From contig NZ_JAHVJA010000002.1 in the NCBI RefSeq assembly GCF_019801465.1, positions 434,001 to 498,000 of the forward strand: 64,000 bases of DNA, read 5' to 3'. Position 1 is the stretch's first letter. Every line of letters starts with the position of its first letter. Position numbers and translations under genes: made by a program. A model generated the notes under the pieces. It did no database searches, was not told the DNA's origin, and worked only from the letters and a program-made list of their open reading frames with translations. Below are positions 9,143 through 18,630 of the stretch, one piece after another. The DNA comes from Leisingera daeponensis. GTDB taxonomy: Bacteria > Pseudomonadota > Alphaproteobacteria > Rhodobacterales > Rhodobacteraceae.

Positions 9143-10072
9143 TCACCCCCCTGCTTTGTCTGCCTTGGCCTGCTGTCGGGCCGAGAACATCAGGATGATC
9201 AGCACCATGGTCAGCAGGATCATCGAAGCGGCAGCCCCGAACGGCCAGTTGCCCGCGTTGCCCTTGAACTGCTCCTCGATCAGGGAGCCGATCATGAAGT
9301 TTTTCGCCCCACCCAGCAGATCCGGAGCCAGGAAGGAACCCATCGACGGCACGAACACCAGGATGCAGCCCGCCACCACGCCCGGCTTCACCGCAGGCAG
9401 CACGATGCGGCGCAGGGTGGTCCATTTGCTGGCATAAAGATCCGCCGCCGCCTCCGAGAGCGAGAAGTTGTAGCGCTCCACCGCCGCGTAGACCGGCAGC
9501 ACCATGAACGGCAGGTAGGAGTAGAACAGCCCCAACTGCACCGCAAAGTTGGTGTTGACGATATGGATGGGGGAGTCGATCAGGCCGGTGCTGATCAGAA
9601 AGTCATTCAGCGGCCCCTGGTCGCGCAGCAGGAATTTCATCGAAACGGTGCGGATCAGCAGGTTCACCCAATAGGGGATAGTTATCAGGAACACCCAGAC
9701 GGGCCGGACATTCTCGGGCCGGGTGGCGATGAAATAGGCGGTGGGGAAGCCGATCAGAAGGCTCAGCAGCGTCGCCGCCCCCGCCTGCCAGATCGAGCGC
9801 CAGAAGATGGTGATGTAGGTCCATTCGATCGTGGGCGGCTCATCCCCGAACAGCCCGCGGTCAAAGAAAAACTGATCGTAAGCCGCGAGTGAAGGTTCCC
9901 AGATCACCCCGCCGCGGAATTCCTTGGTCAGGAAGGAATAGATCAGCATCATGCCGACGGGACCCAGCACAAAGATGCCAAGCACCGCCCAGGACGGCAG
10001 CAGCAGCCAGCCGCGGGCGTCCTTGTAAGTATCTGCGCGGGCCGAGCCGCCGCTTGCTGCGCCTGCTGCCAT
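9143..10072 (-). CDS. potH: Polyamine ABC transporter permease (PotB/PotH-like)
   Basis: This 309-residue inner-membrane permease carries a signature near residues 210-235 (LSEAAADLYASKWTTLRRIV) that is the EAA loop. The N-terminus has a Pro/Trp-rich first transmembrane segment followed by a long periplasmic loop, as in PotB/PotH. Its ATG overlaps the stop codon of the ATPase gene by one base (TGATG), a typical coupled arrangement. It pairs with the next permease to form the membrane channel. Confidence 0.92.
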   Translation of the reverse strand: MAAGAASGGSARADTYKDARGWLLLPSWAVLGIFVLGPVGMMLIYSFLTKEFRGGVIWEPSLAAYDQFFFDRGLFGDEPPTIEWTYITIFWRSIWQAGAATLLSLLIGFPTAYFIATRPENVRPVWVFLITIPYWVNLLIRTVSMKFLLRDQGPLNDFLISTGLIDSPIHIVNTNFAVQLGLFYSYLPFMVLPVYAAVERYNFSLSEAAADLYASKWTTLRRIVLPAVKPGVVAGCILVFVPSMGSFLAPDLLGGAKNFMIGSLIEEQFKGNAGNWPFGAAASMILLTMVLIILMFSARQQAKADKAGG

Positions 10073-11223
10073 CAGTCCATCAAGAGGCGCCCGGCCCCCA
10101 GCTCCATGTTGACGAAAATCTCGCTGCCCGGCTCAAAAATCCGCTTGTTGCCGCGGTCGGAGTTGGAGGTGCGCACGATGAACTGGGGGCCCTCGGCCAG
10201 ATCAACCAGGGTGCTGATGTCGGTGCCGACAAAGATGTTCTCGGCGACCCGGCCCTTGAGGCTCTCGGCCTCCACCGGCACGTCGGACATGAACAGGCGT
10301 TCAGGCCGCACCGACATATGCACCTTGGCGCCCGCACCGATACCCTCCACCGAGTTGCAGGTCAGCGCGTGGCCGCCGCCCAGATGGCAGGTCGCGCGGC
10401 CGTTCATCACCTGATCCACCGAAACCTCCAACAGGTTGGTCTCGCCGATGAAATCCGCCACGAACATGTTGCGCGGCTGCTCATAGATCTCCGTTGGCGT
10501 GCCCAGCTGCTGCATCTCGCCCGCCGACATCACCGCGATGCGGTCGGACATGGTCAGCGCCTCTTCCTGATCGTGGGTCACGAAGATGAATGTGATCCCG
10601 GTTTCCCTCTGCAGGTGCTTCAGCTCCAGCTGCATGGCTTTGCGCAGCTTCAGGTCCAGCGCCGAGAGCGGCTCGTCCAGCAGCAGGACTTTAGGCTGTG
10701 GCGCCAGCGCACGCGCCAGCGCCACACGCTGCTGCTGGCCGCCTGAGAGCTGGGACGGCTTGCGGGCAGCGAATTGCGACAGCTGGACCAATTCAAGCAT
10801 CTCTCCCGCGCGTTTGCGGGCGGCGGATTTGGACTTGCCGCGCATCTCCAGGCCAAAGGCCACGTTGTCCAGGATCGTCATATGCGGGAACAGCGCATAG
10901 TTCTGGAACACCGTGTTCACCGGCCGCTGATGCGGCGGCAGTTTGGCGATCCCGTCTCCGTAAAGCAGGATCTCGCCTTCGGTCACATCCTCAAACCCGG
11001 CGATCATCCGCAGGAGAGTTGTCTTGCCGCAGCCCGAAGGCCCGAGCAGAGTGAAAAACTCATTGTCCTTGATAGTCAGCGAAATGCGCTTGAGGGCGGT
11101 GAAGTCCCCATAGCGTTTGACTGCGTCTCGCACATCAATCGCGTCTGTCCTGTTACCGGGCACTTGCGCCTCCCCTCTGCCGCGTGTCGTTTGATCCAGC
11201 ATAGGAAGGCAGGCGGGCTGCAT
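10072..11223 (-). CDS. potG: Polyamine ABC transporter ATP-binding protein (PotA/PotG-like)
   Basis: This 383-residue ATPase opens the importer operon. The Walker A motif GPSGCGKTT is at 61-69, followed by the signature LSGGQQQRVALARAL, Walker B VLLLDEPLSALD and the His-switch FVTHDQEEA. A C-terminal TOBE domain of about 130 residues is typical of PotA/PotG. The first ATG at 11223 is kept because GAGGGAG lies about 10 nt upstream; the ATG seven codons later has no ribosome site. The 200-bp gap to the divergent aspartase gene should hold the promoters of both genes. I could not single out -35/-10 boxes there. Confidence 0.93.
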   Translation of the reverse strand: MQPACLPMLDQTTRGRGEAQVPGNRTDAIDVRDAVKRYGDFTALKRISLTIKDNEFFTLLGPSGCGKTTLLRMIAGFEDVTEGEILLYGDGIAKLPPHQRPVNTVFQNYALFPHMTILDNVAFGLEMRGKSKSAARKRAGEMLELVQLSQFAARKPSQLSGGQQQRVALARALAPQPKVLLLDEPLSALDLKLRKAMQLELKHLQRETGITFIFVTHDQEEALTMSDRIAVMSAGEMQQLGTPTEIYEQPRNMFVADFIGETNLLEVSVDQVMNGRATCHLGGGHALTCNSVEGIGAGAKVHMSVRPERLFMSDVPVEAESLKGRVAENIFVGTDISTLVDLAEGPQFIVRTSNSDRGNKRIFEPGSEIFVNMELGAGRLLMD

Positions 11224-11424
11224 TAAGAATTGACTCCCTCAGCAAGAGTTAGCCTTTGCCTAACGCTTTAAAGCATAGCAATAACAGAAACTTAACGCAC
11301 CGGCAGACGGATCTCTTGCGGGCTTTGCCGGACCCTAATCCCTGCAACGGAAACCGCGTCTTTACCCCAGCATCTGCTTCCCAGTACTCCGAAACGGATT
11401 TCCCAGCAGCAGGACCAGCGGACA

Positions 11425-12825
11425 ATGCTCAAGACACGCATGGAACAGGACTCCATCGGCCGGATCGAACTGCCATCGGACTGCCTGCACGGCATCCAAA
11501 CGGAACGGGCCCGGCAGAATTTTCCGATCACCGGGGTGCCGCTGTCGCATTTCCCGGTGCTGGTGCGGGCCATGGCGATGGTGAAGTCCGCCGCCGCCCG
11601 CGCCAACGCCGAAACCGGAGGGCTGCCGCAGAACAAGGCCGCAGCAATCACCGCAGCCTGTGCCGAGATCATCGCCGGGCAGCATCACGAACGTTTCAGC
11701 GTCGACATGATCCAGGGCGGGGCCGGCACTTCGACCAACATGAATGCCAATGAGGTGATCGCCAATCTGGCCCTGGTGCGGATGGGCCACCGCCCCGGCG
11801 ATTACGCGCATCTGCATCCCAACGACGACGTGAACCACGGCCAATCCACCAACGACGTTTACCCCACCGCTATCCGGCTGGCGGTTCTGGCCAGAACCCT
11901 GCCGCTGTGCGGTGCGCTGCACTGCCTGAAGCTGGCCTTTGCAGAGCGTTCACGGGCCTTTGAAGGAATCGCCAAAGTGGGCCGCACCCAATTGCAGGAC
12001 GCGGTGCCGATGTCCCTGGGGATGGAGTTCGCTGCTTTTGCCGTCACTATCGGCGAGGATATCGACCGGCTGCGCGATGTCAGCCAGCTGTTGACCGAGG
12101 TGAACCTGGGCGGCACTGCCATCGGCACCGGCGTGAATGCCGAACCGGGCTATGCGACGCTGGCCCTTAGGTATCTGTCGCAGCTATCGGCGTTAGAGCT
12201 GAAGCAGTCGGGCAACCTGATCGAAGCGTCCTCGGACCTCGGCGCCTTCGTCGCGTACTCCGGCATTTTGAAACGGGTGGCGGTAAAGCTCTCGAAAATC
12301 TGCAACGACCTGCGGCTTTTGTCATCCGGTCCGCGCGCCGGAATTGGCGAGATCACCCTGCCCGCGGTGCAGGCGGGGTCATCGATCATGCCGGGAAAGG
12401 TCAATCCGGTGATCCCGGAAGTGGTCAATCAGGTCTGTTACCAGGTGATCGGCAACGACCTGACCATCACCATGGCCGCGGAGGCCGGCCAGCTGCAGCT
12501 CAATGCGATGGAGCCGGTGGTGGCCTACAATCTGCTGGAATCGATCCGTATCCTGAAAAATGCAGTTGAGGTGCTGACCACGAAATGCGTTTCCGGCATT
12601 ACCGCCAACGAAGACCGCTGTTCCGCGCTGCTGGAAAACAGCCTCGTTCTGGCCACCGCCCTAGCACCGCATCTGGGCTATGACGCCGCCGCCGCCATCG
12701 CCAAGGAGGCCTTGGCCAGCGGCCGGAGCCTGCGTGCTGTGCTGGAGGAAACGGGACAGTTGCCGCCTGACAAGACCCATAGAATTTTAGGAAATGCCGC
12801 CATGCTGAAGGGGCCGGAGCGTTAG
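11425..12825 (+). CDS. aspA: Aspartate ammonia-lyase (aspartase)
   Basis: This 466-residue member of the fumarase/aspartase superfamily should convert L-aspartate reversibly to fumarate and ammonia in the cytoplasm. The signature loop GSSIMPGKVNP (318-328) contains the catalytic Ser. QGGAGTSTNMN (97-107) and GRTQLQDAVPM (186-196) bind substrate carboxylates. The stretch AEAGQLQLNAMEP, and similarity along the whole length to E. coli AspA, favour aspartase over class II fumarase. It is divergent from the polyamine importer and ends 9 bp from the convergent M20 gene. Location suggests it feeds amino nitrogen and carbon from the surrounding amine genes into the TCA cycle; that link is inference. 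A related lyase activity on another amino acid cannot be excluded. Confidence 0.85.
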   Translation: MLKTRMEQDSIGRIELPSDCLHGIQTERARQNFPITGVPLSHFPVLVRAMAMVKSAAARANAETGGLPQNKAAAITAACAEIIAGQHHERFSVDMIQGGAGTSTNMNANEVIANLALVRMGHRPGDYAHLHPNDDVNHGQSTNDVYPTAIRLAVLARTLPLCGALHCLKLAFAERSRAFEGIAKVGRTQLQDAVPMSLGMEFAAFAVTIGEDIDRLRDVSQLLTEVNLGGTAIGTGVNAEPGYATLALRYLSQLSALELKQSGNLIEASSDLGAFVAYSGILKRVAVKLSKICNDLRLLSSGPRAGIGEITLPAVQAGSSIMPGKVNPVIPEVVNQVCYQVIGNDLTITMAAEAGQLQLNAMEPVVAYNLLESIRILKNAVEVLTTKCVSGITANEDRCSALLENSLVLATALAPHLGYDAAAAIAKEALASGRSLRAVLEETGQLPPDKTHRILGNAAMLKGPER

Positions 12826-12834
12826 GCTCCAGCC

Positions 12835-13977
12835 TCAGCTGGTCAGGTATTCCAGAATCCGGTCCATCATTGCGTCGCAAGCCGCCAGCTGGCTCAGCTC
12901 CAGATACTCATCCGGCTTATGCCCCTGCCCCTCCATCGAGCCGGGGCCGCAGACAACTGTCGGCACGCCTAGCCGGTCGAAGAAGCCGGCTTCGGTGCCA
13001 AAGGCGACCTTGGTGGTGCCATTGCTGCGGGCCAGCTTCTGGGCGAAGGCGATTATAGGGCTGCCTGCCGGCACGTCGAGGCCGGGATAGGAGTTGTACT
13101 GCTCCACCTCGATACGGGCCTCCTGCGCGGGGTAACGGTTGCTGATCTTCTCCGCTGCGGCCCGAATGCGGGCTAAAATGTCCTCGCTTCGGTCTGCTGC
13201 CAAATGGCGGTATTCAAAGGTCATCTCGGCCCGGTCGGGCACGATGTTCAGCGCCGTGCCGCCATTCAGCATCCCGGCATGCACAGTGGAATACGGCACT
13301 GCGTAGGCCGCGTCCCGCGCGCCGTTGGCTTCGAGATCGTCCTGCAGTGCGCGCAATTCCGCCAGGAAATCTCCGGCCAGATGCAGAGCGTTGGTGCAAT
13401 CCGGCGCGAGGGCGGAGTGGCCGCTTTGGCCATGGCACACGGCGCGCAGGGCGGCCTTGCCCTTGTGTCCGGTGGCCACTTTCATCTCTGTCGGTTCACC
13501 GACAAAACAGGCGCGGGGCCGTCCGATCAGCGGCGCAAGACGCTCCAGCATTTCCTGAATACCGACGCAGCCGATTTCCTCGTCATAGGACAGTGCAATT
13601 TTCAGAGGCTCTTTCAAGTCCGCCCTTGCCGCCCGGTCGGCGAGCGCCAGCACGCTGGCGACATAACCCTTCATATCTGTCGTGCCGCGGCCATAGACGC
13701 GATCTCCATCCATGGTCATTTCGAACGGATCGCGGCTCCAGTCCTGCCCATCCACCGGCACCACATCGGTATGCGCCGACAGCAGCACGCCCTGCCCCGC
13801 TGGGCCTTTTTCGGCGTAGATCCCGGCTTTGCTGCCATCCGGCGAGGGCAGCCGCATGACGGCAAAGCCGCGTTCCATCAGGAACGCTTCGGCATAGGCG
13901 GCAAGCTCCAGATTGGAGTTGCGGCTGACCGTGTCGAACCCGATCAGCCGCTCCAGAATGTCCAGCGTTGCCGTCAT
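12835..13977 (-). CDS. M20 peptidase family, acetylornithine deacetylase-like (ArgE)
   Basis: This 380-residue zinc amidohydrolase has metal ligands His69 in SAHTDVVP and Asp101 in GRGTTDMKG, with the Glu pair in YDEEIGC (Glu133/Glu134) as base and ligand. The dimerisation lid domain is about 180-290. Sequence style matches ArgE, which removes the acetyl group from N-acetylornithine. Its place 2 bp after the amine-dehydrogenase-like gene, at the end of a catabolic operon, suggests deacylation of an N-acyl amine or amino acid rather than arginine synthesis. The biosynthetic assignment is therefore left open and no gene symbol is given. Confidence 0.82.
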   Translation of the reverse strand: MTATLDILERLIGFDTVSRNSNLELAAYAEAFLMERGFAVMRLPSPDGSKAGIYAEKGPAGQGVLLSAHTDVVPVDGQDWSRDPFEMTMDGDRVYGRGTTDMKGYVASVLALADRAARADLKEPLKIALSYDEEIGCVGIQEMLERLAPLIGRPRACFVGEPTEMKVATGHKGKAALRAVCHGQSGHSALAPDCTNALHLAGDFLAELRALQDDLEANGARDAAYAVPYSTVHAGMLNGGTALNIVPDRAEMTFEYRHLAADRSEDILARIRAAAEKISNRYPAQEARIEVEQYNSYPGLDVPAGSPIIAFAQKLARSNGTTKVAFGTEAGFFDRLGVPTVVCGPGSMEGQGHKPDEYLELSQLAACDAMMDRILEYLTS

Positions 13978-13979
13978 CG

Positions 13980-16049
13980 TCAGTCCAGGGCCAGCTCGGT
14001 GATCTCACGGCGGAACGGCAGCGCATCGCCGATGTCCGGCCCGTCCAGCTCCCGTGCATAGCGGTGGCCTGCGTAAGTGGCCCAGGCAATCGGCCCCGGC
14101 GCGCTGGCATCGCCGATGATCTTGACCGACTTGATGCCGGCATCCGCCCATTCCGCCTCGCGGGCGCGCAGATCCTCGAACAGGCTGTCATTGCCCAGGC
14201 GCGAGGCCACCATCACCACCGCGTCGGCCTCGATGTTCCAAGTCCGGTTCGTGTAGGTGCAATTGCTGACCACATAGCTCGGATGAATTTCCGCAACCCC
14301 TTGATTAAGAACGATTTCCACCCCAGCCTCGACCAGGCGCGAGTGGATGGCCACCTGCTCCAGCGTATTGTTTGTCCAGTCAGAAACATAGGCTGATGGC
14401 GTGACCAGCGTCACCTGCGCCCCATTGGAAGCCAAAAGCTCTGCCAGCACCCCGCCCATGTAGTAGTGGTCGTCGTCATAGACCACCACGCGGCCTTCGG
14501 GAATGGTGCCGTCCATCAGGTCGTCAGGGGTGTAGACCTTGGCGCCCTCGGCGATCGGCATCGGCACCACATGCTGGCGGGAGACCCCGTCGCGGCGCCA
14601 GGTGGAGCCTGTGGCGATACAGACGTTCTCAAACCCGAACTCCAGGATGCTATCCGCATCCAGCGGGCTTTCGCGGTAGATCTCCACATTCGGGCGCTGG
14701 CTCAGCTGGTAATCGCGGTAGTCCACGACGCGGCCCCAAGCATTGAGCCCCGGCAGCTGGCGCTCGCGCGTCACCCGTCCGCCGATCACGTCCTTGGCCT
14801 CGGCCATTGCGACGTCATAGCCGCGGCGGCACAGCGCCCAGGCGGCCTCCAGCCCGGAGGGGCCGGAACCGACGACCAGCACGTTAGAGCTGTCGCCCTT
14901 GGTGTTCATTTTCTCCGGATGCCAGCCCTTGCGCCATTCCTCCATGAAGGTCGGGTTCTGGGTGCAGCGGCTGATCGACATGGTCATATCGCCGGTGATG
15001 CAGATGTTGCAGCCGATGCATTCGCGGATGTCCTCGATGCGGCCTTCCTCGATCTTCTTGGGCAGAAAGGGGTCGGCAATCGACGGCCGCGCGCAGCCGA
15101 TAAAGTCCAGCGTGCCGGATCTCACCATCTTCGCCATCACGTCGGGGCTGGTGAAGCGGCCGACACCGACGATGGGCCTCTCCGTAAGCTCATGAATGCC
15201 GCGCACCAGTTGCTCCTGGGCGGCTTCCTCCTTGAAACGCGAGGGGCCGGAGCAGTCCTCCCACGTGCCCTGCGCCAGGTCCCAGAGGTCCGGCAGGTCC
15301 TTGTTCATCTCGATATAGTCGCGCACCTCGGCATTGGAAAACCCCAGCTCGCCGATGGTCTCGTCCAGCGACACCCTGAGGGTGATCGCCATGGTATCGC
15401 CCACCGCATCGCGCATATCGGCGATAACTTCCTGGCTGAACCGCGCCCGGTTCTCCAGGCTGCCGCCGTATTCGTCCGAGCGCTGGTTGGTGGCGCGGCT
15501 CAGGAAGTGCTGGAAAATACCGAACCCATGCGCACCATAAAGGCAGATCAGGTCGAAACCCGCCTCTTTCGACCGCTTCGCCGCGTTCACGAACCAGCGG
15601 CGCAGGTCCTTGATGTCCTGCTTGTCGAGCGCGCGGGCCTGCACCGGGTCATTGGTGAAAGTGCGGATCGGCAGGGCGGAGGGCGCCAGCGGCACCTCCT
15701 TGGAATAGAGGTTCGGCCCGTTGATGCCGGAATAGGCCAGCTGAATGCCCGCCAGCGCGCCGTGGGTCTTCATCCGCTCCGACATTTTGCGCAGCTGCGG
15801 GATGTCCTTGTCCTCCCACAGGCGCAGCTCGATGAAGGGAGTGATTTCCGAAGTGTGATGCATCTCACACTGTTCGGTGAAGATCACGCCCCAGCCGCCT
15901 TCGGCCTTGATGCCCCGCATCGCCGCCGCGGCGGACGGGTCGCGGTAGCCGCCGCCATTGCAGTGGGGCACCTGATAAAAGCGGTTCTTGGCGGTGAGCG
16001 GGCCGATCTTCATCGGCTCGAACAGAATATCATAGCGGGGATCGCGCAA
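13980..16049 (-). CDS. Trimethylamine/histamine dehydrogenase-family iron-sulfur flavoprotein
   Basis: This protein is about 689 residues long. The start is a TTG placed 7 nt after AAGGAG. It gives an N-terminus (RDPRYDILFEP) that lines up with mature trimethylamine dehydrogenase; a GTG nine codons upstream lacks a site. Domains: old-yellow-enzyme TIM barrel with FMN (1-340), 4Fe-4S ligands Cys344, Cys347, Cys350 and Cys362, then tandem nucleotide-binding domains (VVGSGPSGLEAA). From memory of TMADH, substrate Tyr60, Trp264 and Trp355 correspond here to Gln60, Trp263 and Asp354, the set I recall for histamine dehydrogenase. It should oxidatively deaminate or N-demethylate an amine, passing electrons to ETF. 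DgcA-type N-methyl amino-acid demethylases are close alternatives. Confidence 0.82.
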   Translation of the reverse strand: MRDPRYDILFEPMKIGPLTAKNRFYQVPHCNGGGYRDPSAAAAMRGIKAEGGWGVIFTEQCEMHHTSEITPFIELRLWEDKDIPQLRKMSERMKTHGALAGIQLAYSGINGPNLYSKEVPLAPSALPIRTFTNDPVQARALDKQDIKDLRRWFVNAAKRSKEAGFDLICLYGAHGFGIFQHFLSRATNQRSDEYGGSLENRARFSQEVIADMRDAVGDTMAITLRVSLDETIGELGFSNAEVRDYIEMNKDLPDLWDLAQGTWEDCSGPSRFKEEAAQEQLVRGIHELTERPIVGVGRFTSPDVMAKMVRSGTLDFIGCARPSIADPFLPKKIEEGRIEDIRECIGCNICITGDMTMSISRCTQNPTFMEEWRKGWHPEKMNTKGDSSNVLVVGSGPSGLEAAWALCRRGYDVAMAEAKDVIGGRVTRERQLPGLNAWGRVVDYRDYQLSQRPNVEIYRESPLDADSILEFGFENVCIATGSTWRRDGVSRQHVVPMPIAEGAKVYTPDDLMDGTIPEGRVVVYDDDHYYMGGVLAELLASNGAQVTLVTPSAYVSDWTNNTLEQVAIHSRLVEAGVEIVLNQGVAEIHPSYVVSNCTYTNRTWNIEADAVVMVASRLGNDSLFEDLRAREAEWADAGIKSVKIIGDASAPGPIAWATYAGHRYARELDGPDIGDALPFRREITELALD

Positions 16050-16141
16050 TTTCCATCTCCTTCGGTGCAAGAGCACTCAAAGGGTACAGGAACGTGGAGA
16101 AGGAGAAAGTTGCGCTTACGAAAGCATTGATTAGCCGCCGC

Positions 16142-17086
16142 CTAAGCGCCGCTGCCGTCCCCGATGCGGATGCCCGGGACCGTGCCGTTCGTAATCCGCT
16201 CCTGGCAGTAGCCGATGAATGTCTTGACCGTGAGCACGTTTTCGGCGCCCTCGGCGGTCAGCAGACCCATTCGCATAGGGCGCAGCCTGCCTGCTATCGG
16301 CACGAACTTCAGCTTGCGCCCGTCCGGCGCCACGTCCGTCACCGGCCGGATATTGGCGATGGAATAGCCGAACCCATTCGCCACCAAGCCCCGCATCACC
16401 GCCATGTCTCGGGTGCGCTCGGCGATCTGCGGGGTAACGCCTGCATCCTCAAAGAACGAAAGAAAGTAGTCGGTGCTCAAGGGCAAATCCAGCAGCACCA
16501 TCGGGTGCTGGGCCAGTTCCGCCACAGTGACGCTCGCGCGGTCTGCCAGCGGGTGGTCCTCGCTCAGCAGCGCATAGGGCGGCAGCTCCGCAAGCGCATT
16601 GAATTTCAGATCAGCGGGAATGTTCAGATCATAGGTCAGCGCCACGTCGATCCGCGCTTGGCGGATCAGCTCGATCAAGCCGGCCTGGTCGCGCTCCAGC
16701 TGGCTGATGGTAACCGCGGGATAGAGCGCCTCGAACTGGCGGCGCAGACCCGGCACGATCAGCTGCGCAAAGGTCAGAAGGCAGCCGACAGACAAAGGCC
16801 CCTGCACGAAGCCCGAGATATTGTCAGCCAGACGGCTGAGCGCCCCGGCCTCATAGAGTACCGCACGCGCCTGGTCCATAAACTGATGCCCAGCCTGGGT
16901 CAGCGACAGCCCTTGCGCATGCTTGCGCACAAACAACTGCAGGCCGAATTCGTTTTCCAGCTGCGACACCGCCGCCGAGATCGACGGCGAGGACACGTTC
17001 ACCTTCTCCGAGGCCAGGGCAATAGACCCGGCCTCGCCGACGGCGACGAAATACTCCAGCTGACGCAGTGTGAAACGCAAAGGCAT
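16142..17086 (-). CDS. LysR-family transcriptional regulator
   Basis: This 314-residue protein has an N-terminal winged HTH (FTLRQLEYFVAVGEAGSIAL, then SSPSISAAVSQLE, about 5-45) and a C-terminal periplasmic-binding-protein-like effector domain (about 90-300). It lies inside the amine operon, same strand, 33 bp after the aldehyde dehydrogenase and 92 bp before the amine-dehydrogenase-like gene. Most LysR regulators are divergent from their targets, so this position is a little unusual. It probably senses the amine or its aldehyde and controls the operon. The 92-bp gap downstream may hold a second promoter. Confidence 0.9.
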   Translation of the reverse strand: MPLRFTLRQLEYFVAVGEAGSIALASEKVNVSSPSISAAVSQLENEFGLQLFVRKHAQGLSLTQAGHQFMDQARAVLYEAGALSRLADNISGFVQGPLSVGCLLTFAQLIVPGLRRQFEALYPAVTISQLERDQAGLIELIRQARIDVALTYDLNIPADLKFNALAELPPYALLSEDHPLADRASVTVAELAQHPMVLLDLPLSTDYFLSFFEDAGVTPQIAERTRDMAVMRGLVANGFGYSIANIRPVTDVAPDGRKLKFVPIAGRLRPMRMGLLTAEGAENVLTVKTFIGYCQERITNGTVPGIRIGDGSGA

Positions 17087-17119
17087 GTCAGCGACTATGC
17101 CGGAGCAGGACCGGACCGA

Positions 17120-18616
17120 TCAAGCCCGGTATTTGATCCAAGTGGTTTTCAGCGCGGTATATTTTTCCAAGCTGTGCAGCGACAGATCACGCCCGAAGCC
17201 GGACTGCTTCATACCCCCGAACGGCGTCTGCGGCGACAGTGCATCCACCGTGTTGACCGAAACCGTGCCGACCTGCAGCCGGTCAGACACCCGGCAGGCC
17301 CGGCTAATGTTATCGGTCCAGACAGACGCCGCCAGCCCGTAAATCGAGTCATTGGCCATGACGACGGCCTCCTCCTCGCTGTCAAACGGGATCACCGACA
17401 GGACAGGGCCAAAAATCTCATCCCGCGCCAGCGGGTTATCGTGGCTCACGTCGTCGAATATCGTCGGCTGCACGAAGCAGCCCTTGCCATCGACAGTGAC
17501 ACGTTCACCGCCCGCCACCAGATTGGCCGAGGCCTTGCCCGCCTCGACAAATTGCATGATGCCTTGGGTTTGTTTCTCATCCACGATGGCCCCCATCTTC
17601 GAGGACGGATCCAGCGGGTCGCCCGGCTGCATCGCTTCGGCGCGGGCAATCAACCTCTCGACGAACTCCTGCTGGATCGAACGTTCCACGTAAAGCCGCG
17701 AGTTGGCCGAGCAGACCTCGCCCTGATTGAAGAAGATGCCAAAGGCGGCCATGTCGGCAGCCGTGTCCAGATCCTCGCAATCAGCAAACACCAGGTTGGG
17801 GCTCTTGCCGCCGGTTTCGGGCCAGACCTGTTTCAGGTTCGACCGCCCCGAGTACTGCATGAACATCTTGCCGATTGCGGTGGAACCGGTGAAGGCGAGG
17901 CAATCCACGTCCATATGCAGCCCCAGCGCCTTGCCAGCCGCGGCACCATAGCCCGGCACCACGTTAAAGACCCCGTCCGGCACGCCCGCCTCTGCCGCCA
18001 GTTCCGCCAGCCGCAGCGCCGACAGCGGCGACTGCTCGGCCGGTTTCAGCACCACGGAGTTGCCCGCCGCCAGCGCCGCCGCCGCCTTCCAGGTCGCCAT
18101 GTCCAGCGGGAAGTTCCAGGGCGTCACCGCACCGACAACGCCCAAAGGCACACGGGACACCAGGGCCAGATCACCCGGCCCGGTCGGCGCCACCTCGTCA
18201 TAGACCTTGTCGATGGCCTCCGCGTACCACTGGAAGAAATGCGCAGACCCCGGCGCGTCAATGGTGGCGGCATCGGTCACCAGCTTGCCCATGTCCAGCG
18301 AATCCAGCAGCGCCATCTCTTCCAGGTTGGCGCGGATCAGGTCGGCGAGCCGCAGCATCACCGCCTTGCGGTCGCCCGGCGCCATCCGCGACCAGCGCCC
18401 GTCCTCGAACGCCCTGCGGCCTGCCGCCACTGCGCGGTTCACGTCCTCTTCATCGCATTCGGAAACCTGCGCCAGCACCTCGCCGGTGGCCGGGTTCACG
18501 CTGGCAAAGGTCTTGCCCGAGGCCGCGTCAGCGAACCGGCCATTGATGAAGGCCTGGCTGCGGAAAGAGAGCGCCGCCGCGCGGCTTTTCCAGTCGTCGA
18601 ATGAATAGTCCAGCAT
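17120..18616 (-). CDS. Aldehyde dehydrogenase, PuuC-like
   Basis: This 498-residue NAD(P)-dependent aldehyde dehydrogenase has catalytic Cys302 in FNQGEVCSANS, general base Glu267 in WPETGGKSP, oxyanion Asn168 in PWNFP, and Lys191 for cofactor. The N-terminal region and WYAEAIDKVYDEVA (130-143) closely resemble PuuC, which oxidises gamma-glutamyl-gamma-aminobutyraldehyde in putrescine breakdown. Here it would oxidise the aldehyde released by the adjacent amine dehydrogenase-like enzyme. GGAGAGAG precedes the ATG. It is 14 bp downstream of the DUF1028 gene. Substrate is inferred from neighbours only. Confidence 0.88.
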   Translation of the reverse strand: MLDYSFDDWKSRAAALSFRSQAFINGRFADAASGKTFASVNPATGEVLAQVSECDEEDVNRAVAAGRRAFEDGRWSRMAPGDRKAVMLRLADLIRANLEEMALLDSLDMGKLVTDAATIDAPGSAHFFQWYAEAIDKVYDEVAPTGPGDLALVSRVPLGVVGAVTPWNFPLDMATWKAAAALAAGNSVVLKPAEQSPLSALRLAELAAEAGVPDGVFNVVPGYGAAAGKALGLHMDVDCLAFTGSTAIGKMFMQYSGRSNLKQVWPETGGKSPNLVFADCEDLDTAADMAAFGIFFNQGEVCSANSRLYVERSIQQEFVERLIARAEAMQPGDPLDPSSKMGAIVDEKQTQGIMQFVEAGKASANLVAGGERVTVDGKGCFVQPTIFDDVSHDNPLARDEIFGPVLSVIPFDSEEEAVVMANDSIYGLAASVWTDNISRACRVSDRLQVGTVSVNTVDALSPQTPFGGMKQSGFGRDLSLHSLEKYTALKTTWIKYRA

Positions 18617-18630
18617 TGTCTCTCTCCTGA

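Noticed and set aside
16050-16076. GTG start for the TMADH-like protein
   Set aside because: No Shine-Dalgarno upstream; the TTG at 16049 follows AAGGAG and yields the N-terminus matching the family.
16094-18604. Very long plus-strand open frame (836 codons) opposite the LysR and aldehyde dehydrogenase genes
   Set aside because: It is a high-GC shadow: His/Arg/Gln/Leu-rich composition, no family motifs, fully antisense to two well-recognised genes.
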